A DNA stretch of 64,000 nt. Origin: Syngnathus acus. Lineage: Eukaryota; Chordata; Actinopteri; Syngnathiformes; Syngnathidae. Position numbers and translations under genes: made by a program. The DNA lies in contig NC_051100.1 in assembly GCF_901709675.1 (NCBI RefSeq), positions 1,116,001-1,180,000 of the forward strand. The letters are read 5' to 3'. Positions 1 to 13,140 of this stretch are shown here, piece by piece. The notes beneath the pieces are model-generated. The model worked only from the letters and a program-made list of their open reading frames with translations, did no database searches and was not told the origin of the DNA. The stretch's first letter is position 1. Each line of letters starts with the position of its first letter.

Positions 1-609
1 ATTGAAATAAAAGTGACTTTAAATGAACAGAGAGCGAGGAAACAAGCACTTCACTTCCTAGAGCAGAGCTCACCAACTTTATTTGTAAGAGGGCTGGACC
101 TACAAATAGAAATTCAATAAAAATCAAATGTAGTATTTGATGTTTATTGATTATAATTTTGTTTCCATTTCATAACCAACCTGAAGGCGTTTTTAGCCTT
201 TATAGTCTCAGTTGTTCTTTTCCGTCGCTTTAGTATGGACCATATGACATTTTCACTTTGATCCGCATAATGACACAACTCCACAACTTCAACTATACAT
301 TTAAGCATCATCATCATATCAGGTAGCTTGACTCCACCAACCATCTCAGCCAACTGGTTGACAACGGAGGCATGCCTCCACCATTCTCTCTCCTAATTAA
401 ACAGCTTGAAGGCAGACCAAGTGGAAATAGTCCTAAAAATACCAAGGCAAATATGGATGGAAGTCTGTGCACACAGATAACAGTAGCGCCAATGTGCATG
501 TTGCTTAACAGTCGGTAAATACAAGAGCATTAGTGGCAGGCAGGATATCCCAGAGGGAAATGCAACCACCGTGGATGCGGATGGCTTGGTGTGCCTATGT
601 GTGTGTAGC

Positions 610-613
<4 letters not shown>

Positions 614-647
<34 letters not shown>
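614..647. repeat. (GT)n microsatellite, 17 units
   Basis: A perfect GT/CA dinucleotide run of 34 bases. Short open frames across it, rich in Val and Cys on one strand and His and Thr on the other, are products of the repeat and not genes. Confidence 0.95.
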
Positions 648-648
<1 letters not shown>

Positions 649-1410
649 ATGTATGCTGATAAAGAGGTTCCACACACATGCCTACGCACACGTAGAAACT
701 CCACCCTTTCCACTCTGGGAAATGGAAAAAAAAAGTGTTGGAATTCCAGACAGCAAGCAACTGTGCACTTTGACCCCGGTGTCACAACGACTCCAAATGA
801 CAGGTCTAAAAATAGGAAAACCTGGAAATAATCTGGCATTCTAATGTCTGCAAAGGAGTACTGTTTCAGTTTTTTTTTTTGTTTGCTGGACATTCATCCA
901 GACCATACTATTTGAATAAATCATTTTGCGCCCATGCTGCTTTTTCTGTTGGCTCACTACACCAAGATAGTCTCTTTCTGTTTTGATGGTACGCTTAAAT
1001 TGCTGACATATTTCTCCAGCACTCAGAGTGAATCCCACTGTGATGAGGCCTATTTTGGAGCTCCCACTGCGTGCTTTATAATGTCGCCCCAACTCATTTA
1101 TCCTCCTTACCAATTAAATTGGAGCATATTGTTCCTGCGGTACAAAGGTCAGTTATTTTCCGAAAGAGCTTGGTGATGACCCATTTTACTTCAGGGGAGA
1201 CTGACTGCGAGGATTTGCTCGCTTCAACTCTCAGTTCATCATCCTGCATCTTGTTTTCGGCACCATTTTCTTCACCTGCAACTGGAGCAAGGGAATTAGG
1301 AACGCTTTCAAATAGCAGTCAGGAAATGCCTGCTAAAACACCTCAACTTTATTTCAGGTGAACCAGTGGTACTTGAAAAACTGGCAGGTGGGTGTCAAGT
1401 ATAGAGTAAG

Positions 1411-1480
1411 TAACTCATTCACTGCCAACCCAGTTCATAACTTTGACGACTATAACCTTCAATGGCACTGAATGAGTTAA
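1411..1480. mobile_element. Short terminal-inverted-repeat element (MITE-like)
   Basis: The left end reads TAACTCATTCACTGCCA. The right end, reverse-complemented, reads TTAACTCATTCAGTGCCA, so the two match at all but one position over about 17 bases around a 35-base loop. A repeat with ends of the type 'AACTCATTCACTGCCA' is, from memory, common in fish genomes. Its total length of about 70 bp and lack of coding capacity fit a non-autonomous DNA-transposon relic. I cannot name its family, and flanking target-site duplications are not obvious. Confidence 0.65.
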
Positions 1481-4400
1481 CATAAAAATCTTTCAAAAAT
1501 ATAATATAAAATTGTGTGCGTGACCCTGGCCCTACCTGAAGACATATTATATCCTATAGCCCTCAATCCATTTAAATTGTAGGTGGCAAAAAGTCAAGAG
1601 AGCGACCCTCTGAGTCAAGCTGTAATGAGAGAGGTCTGTCCTAAATATAAACCGAGAAGATTTTTTTGCTCCATGTCAAGCAGAAATCCCCCAAAGGTGC
1701 TGAAAACAGGCCTGAGTGTATCTAGGAAACGTCTGGTGCCAGAATGGAAAACAAGCCGTGCTCTGTGCTTCTCTCCACAGGTCTTATATAAATGTCCCAA
1801 CAGAAAAGGGCTTTAATTGGCATTAAGTGGTGCCGCAGCCCGCCTGAAAAATGACAAAATTGTTCCACCTTGGGCTCAGCACATGTTTACTTAAAGAATC
1901 ATAACGGAATCTTCTCTTCCAATGTGTTTATATATTTTGGGGTTAGCGCCAGTGTGGAAACTGTCTCCTAGTAACGAACAATTTAGCACAGCAAACACTC
2001 AAAGTATAATACAAGCTTGACTGAAGTCAAGACAAACAAGGCTCTTGTAATTATACTTGTAACAGTCAACAAAAAATGTCAAGTGGGAAGCTTGTGAGTT
2101 GAAAACACTTCAAATCATATGGAAGAAAACGATTCCACTCGATGCCATTGAGTAGATCACACCAGTGATTCTCTGCTGGACTCACAAGTGGTTTCCATGC
2201 CATCACTTCACTATATTGGAAAAGCCTTTTTTATTTTCTAATGGATAGAGCGTGTGAGTAGGAATTACCGCAAAGAAAGTAAGAGCATCATTTTGAATTT
2301 GGCGCATGCCATCACCAAGTCACCAAATGTGGAAAGTCTGGAAGAATGTTCCGAAGCACCTAAGCGTACCTCACTTACTTCTGGTGCTCCAAGCAATGAA
2401 AAAGTGAGAGTGTGAGTTGATTTCTCTTGAAATGGGTCATCTTGATGATGATTGAATTCTGTGGGTCCCAGGAAGAGGCCAGCTCACTTGCAGTATTGCT
2501 TTTATTCCAATAGAGGGCAGTAGAGAAATTCTTTCTGGGGTCAATTGATTTTGCAGTACATTTATTTGATTCCTTCTTAGCTTTTAATACCTTTTTGACT
2601 TGACCATATAAATCAAGGGGACAAAATATGAGGGGGGAAATTAGTCATGCTAAAAACTCACCTATTAACATACATTTGAATTGCCAAACATGATCTCTAA
2701 GTGTTTACTATGACCAAATATATTGTATAAATAACCTTTGGAAATGCAGAATTTATAGTATGTTATTCGAAATATATGCGCACAGAAAGAAAATATTTCT
2801 TTCCTCAAGGCTCAATTTAATGTCTTACTTTATATCCAGGGGCCAAATCGTTACACAAGTACTGTACAAGTTATATTAAAGCAGGATTTAAATTAGGCGC
2901 ATAGTAAAGACTTGTACTTGTTGCAGTGAGTGTGTCGGATTATGTACTACTAATAATAAATGCATCTTATGAACAAACATAAGAAAATAACACGTATGAC
3001 AGTTTTTGAGGAAAATAAAAGGAATGGGAAAATAAATCAAGAACAATACAGTAAGTCTCATTTTGGCTAAGATGTATTATGTTATTTAATTCAGTTTATT
3101 TATTGCATTTCCACTGTAAATGCTCTGAAACTACGAATGCGGTGCTAGACACAATATAGTCTGTTGTTTTAATAATAGAGCATTGTTCACCTGATTCTTT
3201 GATGTTCTAATGAATTGAAGTGCAATGGAAAGGAAAACACCATGAATGAGGATTTTCTATTGATTTTACGTTTCCTGGAGAATGGGATCTCGATTGTAGT
3301 ATTGTTTGATTCGCACTGTTTATTCAGCTGCATACGTACATGCCCTGCTTTGGAACTAGGAACTGTCAAATACTCTTCCTACATCAAGTCTCGCAAACTG
3401 CCAAAGTAAATGCCACAGGGGTTTTTTTTTTTATGCTATGTATTTAAAGCATTTATATATATTTGAAAATAGTTTCTCATTAGTTTTGACTGTTGTTGGT
3501 GTATGTGTTGTATAACTCGATTTGACCACTAGATGTCAGTGTTGGATTGACTTTACTGTTGTTGAAAAGCATTTGCTTTAAATTTGCAGACGCTTATTGA
3601 TGGCTCTCGTGCACAAGCTGACTATTATTGCCCAAGGGTCAGTGTTCTTGGCTTCAGATCCCTGCGACTCTAAATAAAGGTTTTAAAATGAAATGCAGTG
3701 CTTAGGTTGTGCCCAATGACTTAAGCGACCTAATTGCCTGTTTGCCCCCACCCCAAAAAAAGCATGATTTTTTATTTTCATATGAAAAGAATGAAAGAGG
3801 TAACACAAACATCACAATTGTGTCATTAATACAAACGTGTTTCAGTGGTAGTCAAGCACGGGCGACACCACAGTAGAGGGCCCCAAATGGAATTCTGCTG
3901 AGGGCCCCCTAAAGACTTGGACCAGTACTGGTTTTGCCTAATGGACCACAGTGTCCATTAGGCAGTCCAGATGAGAGGGCATGATAAGACATGAGTGACA
4001 ACTCCATGGCAGCTGCGTGCTCCCTTCCCGAACAATCCATCCCCGGTCGGTCGGTCCATCAATGTCTCTTCACAGAGGGAGGCGACAGCTGTCTGGGCCC
4101 CTCTTGTCCTCACCGCTTCGTCCTTCACAGCTTTCTACATCATTTGGTCAAAAGAGAACCTGCTCTCGCTTTCAACTTAAAAGACGCTGCACACCCTCAT
4201 TGAAGGAATGTGACGCTCTAAATCTTTTGACCAGAAAGCCACCATGATGTTAGCAAGTGGTTTGATTGACAGGTTATACTGTAGATGTCATTTCATAACT
4301 GATTATGAATGTAGAGAGTTGCCAATAGGTACTGTCAATTATTTACTATAAGGATTCCTTTTTCCTCCTTTTCAGGTTGACAATGTAAAAATATACCAAA

Positions 4401-7239
4401 ATGAAATGCATCTGATTTCACAACATGAGATGAGTTTGTAAATGTTTTCTGACTTTTTATTAGGTCACTGCGCTGCTCCTCCAGACTTGTTCCTTTTCTT
4501 ATAACTACTCTTCAGAAAGAGATGATCGGTAATGTCTTCAGTGTGACTATGCGCACGGCTTGAGATTTTTGAAATATAACTTAAACAGGTGCTGCTCTTG
4601 AGTCATGAAATGAGTCATACTTGGCCAACACCAGTGAGTCATTATCTCGGTTGCATGTCGATTGCACTGCTATGCCCCAATATTGTCCTTCTGGGTAAAC
4701 TTCACTCCAACAGCTTGCAGAATTATCTTCCTAGCAAAATGATATTGCAAATCTTGTATCCTTACGTTCGCATTCAGCTTGCATATTTACAGCTTATCTT
4801 ACCATCCACTATCTTTTTTTGTTTCTAGTTTATGAGAGTCAGCAATGAGGCTGTTTTACGACGCTTCCCACCAGACGTTGTGACCGCTCTGTGGGAGTCT
4901 TTGCCATAAATGGACAGCCTTTCTGTCTAATTGCAAACATAGAATACGTATGACCTTTCACAACTCCTGTCACGGGGAACAAAGTATTCAAGTGAATGGA
5001 AAACTTTGGACGACTTACTGAGCTGAAGTTTCTCAAGGTACATCCCACAATCCCGTTGAGTTCATTCCTGGTCATATACCATCTTGAACCTGTAAAGCAA
5101 ATCCATCAGAACCCACAACACGATTCAATGAGAATTACGTTTTCCAATTAAAAAAAAAAAGTAAAACTAGAAAACACCAAAATATGACCTTGGCTCATCC
5201 ATATTTTCAAAGGTGAGAAAGCAAACAGAGACACCTTATTTTCTTATTTCTCTTTCATTTGTGAAATCCAACATGAACTGGTAATAATAATGGTCAAGTC
5301 TTCTTCATCATATTAAAAATGAGATCAACATAGCTATATTTTCCCTGGCTTCACTGTATCTTGTTGATTCACTTATTTCACCTTTGTTCCTCATGCCTCA
5401 GTGTCATAAATTCCAGTCCACGTGACTCGCTCGATTTGGACTAAATGTGATTCTGTTGGTTGGGTGACACCATTGTGATCCAGGCAATTCAGTAGGATAA
5501 TCAATTTGACACGGCAATCATTTTAGACCTGATCCCAATTCATTTACACAACATGCCACATCCAATGAGGGAGTCGTTATTTGTTGCTTTATAATAAGAT
5601 GATTACCACATATCCATTAAAGCTAAAGTAGACTAATTAAAATCCCGATGGCTGTGACAAAGTTCCAGAGTCATGATTCCATCTCTTCAATTATTTCTAT
5701 CCAGATGATACAGTGTGCGCTTACGCATCCATGCACATGTGAGTCACTCATATTTGAGCAGGCAATGAGCTGTGTGGGGGATCAAAAATGAGGCAGCAGT
5801 AAGCCATCGCTGCTGGGAATTGTGGGAGTCATTTGGAGTCGTCTCGGCCTGATATTGGTTGGATGGGAAATTTGAAAGAAGTATCAATTAGTCAACCGCA
5901 AATATTCTTTGAAAGCCTGACAAAAGATATCATTTCTTGTCACCAAATGGTGCTTCTCATCTCTAGCGCAGCGACTCGCATTGATGTTTCACAATGATTC
6001 TTTAAAGTGCAGATAATGGAGGCACCGACGATGGATATGAATCGGCACTTTGGCATTTCCTCTGGGATGACAGACAGTCCACAATCCAGGCAATGAGTCA
6101 TTTGGACATTTGTCCTCCATTTTTCCTGCGTGTCATTCTGACTTCATTTCCTGACAGGTTGCACAAGTGACCAGGCAGGAGCCTTTTTTTTTTTTAAACA
6201 ATAAAGTCGATCAAGTGTACTGTCGTCCCTGGCCCCACCCCCAGCAGTCTCGTTATTTTTCTCCTGTGGCGCAACATCTGATGGCCATCTACCATACAAG
6301 GCTAAAGAATGTCAAATATGAAGGAGGGCAGGGAATGCATGAAGTGAGCTTCTCCTTCTTTTCCTTTCACTGGATGAACACATTCCCTGTGCATAGCTGT
6401 GAGGATTCATGGATGAAAAGAGAAAGCCACATGTGCCTACACACAAAGGACACACGTTGTGAAATATTGACAAACCAACAATTCCCAGGCCTCGGGAAAT
6501 GGAAGCTGTGCTAGTTCAGCTGCTACTGACTTACCGCAAGCAAGTGAAACAACAACAAGCCCATCGCAGAGCTGTTTTCTTTCCTCCCAGAGAGATGAGG
6601 AGAAGGCTTGGTTTTTGTTTTTTTATTTCAATTCCAACAGCAGCAGTAAAAAAAAAATCCAGACTCACCTGCAATAGGTTAAAAGACCATGTAAAAAAAG
6701 GACCCCTCTCACATATTTGAATCACATTTAGACATTTTCATTCCTTTACACCTGCTCTGACTCTGTCGCCTGTCATAAATAGGAAATAATCATAGAGCAT
6801 CACTTTAAGAAAATGAGAGATCTCAAATGTCATTTCGACACAAAATGATGTCCTTGGATCGAATCTGATGAGGCAGATAGACTCTTTTAGTGTCTTCACT
6901 TTTTCAATGAGCTACTAAATTAGTCAACTGCATCCATTCCTTTTGTCAGAATGAAAAATTCACATGAGGTTGTTCAGCATTTATGTGGATGTACTGTCTA
7001 TAGAAATGGAAGTATGACTTGAATGAAGGCGTTTTTCTTTTGGCCCCAGTGTCAGCTCAGATCCCGCTGCTGTTTCAGCAGGCGCTAATCCACTCGATCG
7101 TGTTAACCTCACACACATGCGCCCCTCACGCCCCCTCCCCATTTAGATTGCAGGCTGTTGGGCTGTGAGACTTTCGGAAGCCGTTCCGAGCGCCGATGTG
7201 TGCTGCGGCAATAGTCTTGGATTAGTGAGACAATGGCAA

Positions 7240-7345
7240 CGGTTTTGGAGGAGGCAAGGTTCACAGATGGGGATAACCCATGCAAACTCCACACAGTCCA
7301 GGTTCAAACCCAGAACTCTGCACTGTGGTGCAGAAGCGAAAATCA
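7240..7345 (+). repeat. Degenerate teleost interspersed repeat (LINE/SINE-tail type)
   Basis: The stretch holds, in order, 'cccatgcaaactccacacag', 'ggttcaaacccagaact' and 'ctgcactgtgg'. These are close to the widespread fish repeat consensus 'catgcaaactccacacag ... ggattcgaaccc ... agaactgtgaggc', usually attributed to 3' tails of L2/SINE-type elements. The copy is diverged and partial. The family name is from memory and uncertain. Confidence 0.6.
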
Positions 7346-10300
7346 CTAGTGTTGGCGTCACGGAACTAAAAACACCCAAAAAGAATTTTACTGCAGCGCA
7401 GTTATTTCAAAGCATCATTTTATAGTCTCAGACACTTTTTTTTTTCATTTCAATTTAATTAATAATAATACTGCTGCTTTTGCTCTGCCCACTTGACCTT
7501 TGAACTATCCCACTTTTTTTTGTGCCAAGTGAGTCAAAGGAACACTATTTTTTGAGGATGCTTTCTTTCTGCGGTTCCACTGTGTCAGACTCATAGTGGT
7601 TGTCGTTTGGAACGACTGCGGCTTCAGAAAAGAACATGACTACAGCACGATGACAATGCAGGAGCTATGAGATAAGCAAAAGGAAGTTGAGGAAAGACAA
7701 ACACAGCCAAGAGAACACCGAAACAAAGCCACTCGCGCCGTCCTTTGGGAAAACATAAACAAATGAATGGGCTTACTGCGTGCACAATCGCTTCAACAAA
7801 TTTCACGAGGAGATGCCGAGTCGTGCCCTGTGTTATTATGCTATATCCCTCCGTGTGGATGCCCATCCCCCTTCGGGCCTCGCATTGAACGCAAGCAGGC
7901 TGGTAAAGTTGGGGGGTAGGGCGGCCAATGGCTTTTCTTTGGGTCTCCAGAGCCCTACCGAGCGAGCGACAGCTGCTCAAGGAGGCCCGAGGCTGTTGCT
8001 TGCTGGGCAGAGGCAAAACCGCATCCTGGGGGAGGACTCATGCATGCTCACGGCCACACAGTTGAAATGAAGGCATCAGCCATGTTGACTCAATCTGTCC
8101 GCTTATGGAAATATTTGAGGAGTCGCTAAAGGGAGAAGATCAACATGACACACCGTTTCAAGGTTTTTGGAGCATCGTGAGCGGCGGCTGGTTCTTGTAG
8201 CCCCCCCCCCACACACACACACTCTCATTACATAGGCCACATGGCTTGACCTATGGTTTGTCATGTAAATAGTGCACCACACCCAAATCCTTGAAAAATG
8301 TATCAAGTCTCCTTCTGATTTACTTCAGGCGCACAGTTGTCGCTTAAAAAAAAAAGACTAAAATGAATGAACATTCTTTTTTAACCAGCTTCCCCCTCCA
8401 AGCTTGATCTACATCATGCCCAGTCAAAATCCTAATAAAATGCAGACTTTTTTTTTTTTTTTTTTTATCCTACTTGATGTCGATTTGAATCGAATGGAAG
8501 CCCCAGAGATGAGGAAAGACAACCATTGATTTATTGGCAAAGGGGGCTGAGTTGAGTTTCAGTTTGTTGTGTGTCTGGAAGCCATTTTACAATGTAAGCT
8601 CTTTTTTGTTTTCTCCCCACTGATCTTGATAAGCACACTTTGTCACGAACATGGACGTCTGCTTGTTTGGTTTTGCCGTAGATCCCCCGTACATCATTCA
8701 AACCCAAATAGAAAACAAACTTGAATCTAATTACAACATTGAACGGGGGTGCACCAGATGTAATCATCTTTCACCATCATGTCAATGGAAATTGAATTGA
8801 GCACACCCCAGTGACTCATTAGCATGAGACAGGATGACCTCAAGACAGGCCGATGAAAGTATGACGTTTTCAAATGGGACTGCTCAGGGCCTAATATGTA
8901 AATGCGGTTTATTGCTAAAGCATGACATCAAATGATTGCCCCCCTCCCTCCCTCCCTTTAGTTTCTGGCCTGACCTCTCACCCACAAAATCGATCAATAA
9001 AATCGCTAAACAGTGGAACAAGGACTTACGGATGCAGATGTGGCAAAATGACTTCTGTCCACAAAATACATGTCTAATTTGGATAAGTTGGCATTGTGGA
9101 AAAATACACACGACATACTTTGCTTCTTTTATCGTGCTCCAGCTTGAAAATATGTTCCCATATCTTTGTGCTTGATTAACTAATGATAGCAGCCGGCCGG
9201 AATGGTCCACCATACGTACCTGCATGGCTTTTCACATCAGACGGAGTATCTTTGAACAACAGAAGGTTCTCGGGCTCTTCATCTCATTATCCCAAAAAAA
9301 GCCCCTTTTGACAAAGTAAGAAGTCGAAAGTACAGCTCCACACTGGGCCACCTATGGTGCCTAATTTAGGAAGGCAGCTATGTCTTTTGAATGTCATCTA
9401 AGGTTTGCTTTCCTGGCTCTAGACCTTTTCTGTGAGCGACATTCTTCTCAAGCAGGCCAGCCGCGCTTCCACTCAAGTTAATTATGGCCACAGCTTGCAC
9501 GGAGGCATATCATTAGCAGTAATTGCACACAGCATCCCTCCGCCATTTGCCTCTCCTTTTTTTTTCCCCCCGAGTTACGCTGCACTCATCCATGGAGGAG
9601 GGAGGGAGGGAGGGGATGGGGATGGGGAGAAGTCAGCCCAAGTCGAGGTTGCCATGTACAAGCATGTGCCCGCATGTCTGAGGGGGGGAGGGAGGAAATC
9701 GGGGTGGTTGTCTACGAGTGGGATGTATTTTCTCCATGCTGTTTGTGGAAACAAAGGGATTACTGTGTGCTTGTTGTGTAAGTAGATGTAGAAGCAAACG
9801 TATGTTTTGATACAAACATGAGGGCAGCTGGTCCCTAAAAACCGGTTCAATCACGATGTGGAGATGGCAAACCATAAACACTGTGGAAGTATATGAACAT
9901 ACAACACCTGTCTGGGAATGAATGGGGCTGTGCCAAGAACTGACCTGAGGTCCACTCATTGGTCACAATATTAGGTACACTCTGCTTAAGCCAATGGGAA
10001 TGGTTTGCATCAAATTCAGCTATCGGCCGTTAGAAGACAGTTGCTTGTTTACTTTCAAGCTTATCTTGCGCATCCCCCGGCAAAATAATGGAATCAACAG
10101 TCTCAGTGGATGTTGTCCCTTTAGTTGTTTCAATTTGTCGAAGAAAAAAAAGCCATAGAGCAAAAACTGAAAGGTTAAAAACATTCCTGGTGTGTTTCTT
10201 GCTTTGATTTAAGAAGAAATCAGGATACGAGCCTTGTTTCATGTCTTTTTACAAATCCACTGGTGAAGAATCGAAAAGCCTCGCCTACTGCAGCAATTCC

Positions 10301-13140
10301 TTTGCGGGTGGTTAATTCGCACCTATGAATAAAATCTAATCTAGCCATCTAAGTGTGTCAGATAAAGCTGGAATGTGTGCCACAAGTCCCTCGGGGAACA
10401 AACAACAGCAGCCATTTTGTTCTTAGGCACATGCCAAGTGAAGTGACTGAAAATGTTGCTTGTTGCATGAACAAAATGTCTCCCAGGAAAGTCTTGGAAA
10501 TGCAGCTTTGCCTCTCTGGTGCTCCGTTTCACCTGTGCAGCACTTTTGGAGCCAAACGGCCCACTCAGATGCCTCGCGAGGCACTGCACTGCACTGCCTG
10601 AAGGAGGCTGGGCGCCAACGTTGAAACTAAACAAACAGTGCAGCAGTAAGAAACACACAAGCGCAACCAGATGGGAACTTTTCACTACATGTGTGGGATG
10701 TTGTATTTCATTTGAATGTGAAATGCAAATAGTTTGGGTGAGAAATCATTAGCAGTGTCTTCACATATTATATGTGCATATCATCCATTATTAATAATAA
10801 TTGAACTTTGGCAGCCCTACAAATAATGACCACGCCAATCCACACCAGCACTTATATTGCTTGTATATTTTATTTTATGCACTGTACATGTAAAAAAAAA
10901 AATAGCCAAGAACATTGACCAATATGGGCAACAGTTGATAGCCATGTTGCACATACATAGGACACGTTTCCCCTCTCTCAGGCATACATACTGTACATTT
11001 AGAATCTTGTGTAAGGCTGCCTGGAAAAGTAGCCGGGCTTGATGGCAGTCAACGCATAGAGCATCACAATGGTGGTTGTCTGCTCCCCGAGAAGGGAGGA
11101 AAAAAAATAAAGATACTTCGTTGGCAATCAATGAGCCGTTTTTCTGCCATGATCACAGCTAAGCTTTTGGAGGCAGGCAGAAATCAGAAGGACCGTGTGC
11201 AGGTTTTTGTTTTTTTGGACTGTGCTTAACGCAGCCGTTTTTGCTTGACTCCGCCTCCCTCCCTTATTCAAACAGAGCTGCTTTCAACACGACGAGCAGT
11301 TGAATTCACAGTACTCTTACAGCATGTTATTTCCTTCTTCCCAAAGTCAATCATAAAGCTTTAACTGATACTGCATAGGGAGTGTTGACACCAATTTGAC
11401 CCATGTCTGTCCAGTGGAAATGTTCACGTGGGCTTTTTGTAGTGTGTAGTGAGTGGACAATACAGTGTACACAAACATCCAAAAAAAAGAAATGTGGACA
11501 AGACTAAAAGAAAAAGTTTCTCCAAGGCCATGGATAGTCAACCACAAGGATTTTCTAACGCCCCTGCTGCCTATCTGGGCTGCATCTCACTCACAATAGT
11601 GTTTCAGACAGTGAGCTTACAGCAGGCCACCAAGGTACCGATAAAGTGCTTTTTTTCGTAATGCTTTAAATAATTACAAATGATGGAAGAAAAAAGAAAG
11701 AGGGGTTGACATATCTAAAGTTCAAAATGAAATGTAAGGGTGACATACAAAGGATGGCCATCAGTATAAACAAGTCATGTTGGATGGAACACTTGTCACT
11801 CGATGAGGAACAGTTACTATTCTCACTGGATGGAGCTGTTCACATTTTGGAGATGTTAGGTTGTTTAAGACTTTTGGAACCCTTCCGTTAAATGTCCTTG
11901 TACAAAGGGTGGCGCGCGCAGGGATTCATGACAGCAGCACACTTTTTCCAGATAGAAAGATGGATTCTGAAAATATAGCAATAAATACATTCTGGTTCTT
12001 GTTATGTTGCTCGTTGTTCGGTTCTATCGAAACATGATTGCAGTGGGGGGGAACAGGAATAGTCCCAGCAGACCATGTGCTGCATGGTCCTTTTTTGTCG
12101 TTTTGTTTTGCTCCCATGTCCTAAACAATCCTCCACCTTGGCAGCCATTTTACAACAGCCTTGTGAAAAAGAAACGAAAGTGGGGCGGAGGGCAGCATAT
12201 AAATAGTCGCCGAGGCAACCGCACATACTCCCCTCCTGGGTCTTGATGACAGGGTCACAAAAAAACCCTGGGAGACCTCCCTTCAGCACCCAGCTTCCTA
12301 TCCAAGAGAAAGCACAAAGACAATCAGCAAACAAAGGTTTTTTTTGGAATTATTCTTTCTTTTCGGAGGACGTTTCATCACAGATGTAAACCTCAGTTTG
12401 ATAGTGCTCTTATCTGCTAACGCTGGAGTGACCGTTAATCACTGGCAATATGAGCAGAACGACAGCTCTTTTTCGTGTCCGCGATTGAACTTGATTTCAG
12501 AACGGCATTGTGTCGTCGGTGCCAACTCTTTGAAACAGCAAAAAAGTTTCCCTAATAGCATTTGTGATTCCTGGTAAGGTTAACTAGAGATCTGTCATGT
12601 GGAACTTAAACACTTGTTCCTGACACTAAACTTTTTCACTAGACTGAATACGTTTAAACAGGTACCTGAGGCAGGAATAAACCCCTCAAGCTTTTTTTTT
12701 TTTTTTTTTAAACCGAGGTAGTCAAAGTACTCAAGGACCCGTTTCAGCTTTAATAGTAGGCAAATAGTTTGTCAACTGTCAAAACTGCCACATTGGTGAT
12801 GCATTTGAAATGTTATTTTGCACCCAAAGGTACATTTTCATTGTTGCCAGTGGCATTTTGCAGAGGAAAACCACTTTTCAGATGTTTGAGGACTCGTTGA
12901 AGCAATCACTAGAAACAACAGTCACTGTATTGCATGAAATATGTCTGTACTATAACCAACTCGTATTTTACTGCTGATTACTCCAATAAAATGGACGTCA
13001 CATGCCAAGAACTCACTTTTTCAGATTCTGGAAAAAGTACATTTCCAATGACCCGTATCATCTATCGTACTACAAGCAGTTGAGTGAAATGCAATCCTGG
13101 AAGGAGTTTACATCGACCTGTTGTCAGCGAGTCAACTAAC

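Larger units (their letters stand above)
1..13140. other. Intergenic region (possibly including pwwp2b 3'-UTR), no supported gene
   Basis: I see no exon here that combines a recognisable protein, sound splice sites and frame. Open frames are short (mostly 60-130 codons), overlap on both strands and are low in complexity. The stretch holds a GT microsatellite (614-647), a small inverted-repeat element (1411-1480), a degenerate teleost interspersed repeat (about 7240-7345), GGGA- and CTCC-type runs and many A/T homopolymers. The part next to 13140 lies 3' of pwwp2b and may contain its 3'-UTR, but I could not fix a polyadenylation site. Confidence 0.6.

Noticed and set aside
1583-1816. 77-codon open frame
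   Set aside because: Overlaps an open frame on the other strand, has no recognised similarity, and shows no promoter or splice evidence.
7300-7320. tRNA gene (B-box-like GGTTCAAACCC)
   Set aside because: There is no upstream A box at the right distance and no cloverleaf; flanking words match a common teleost interspersed repeat.
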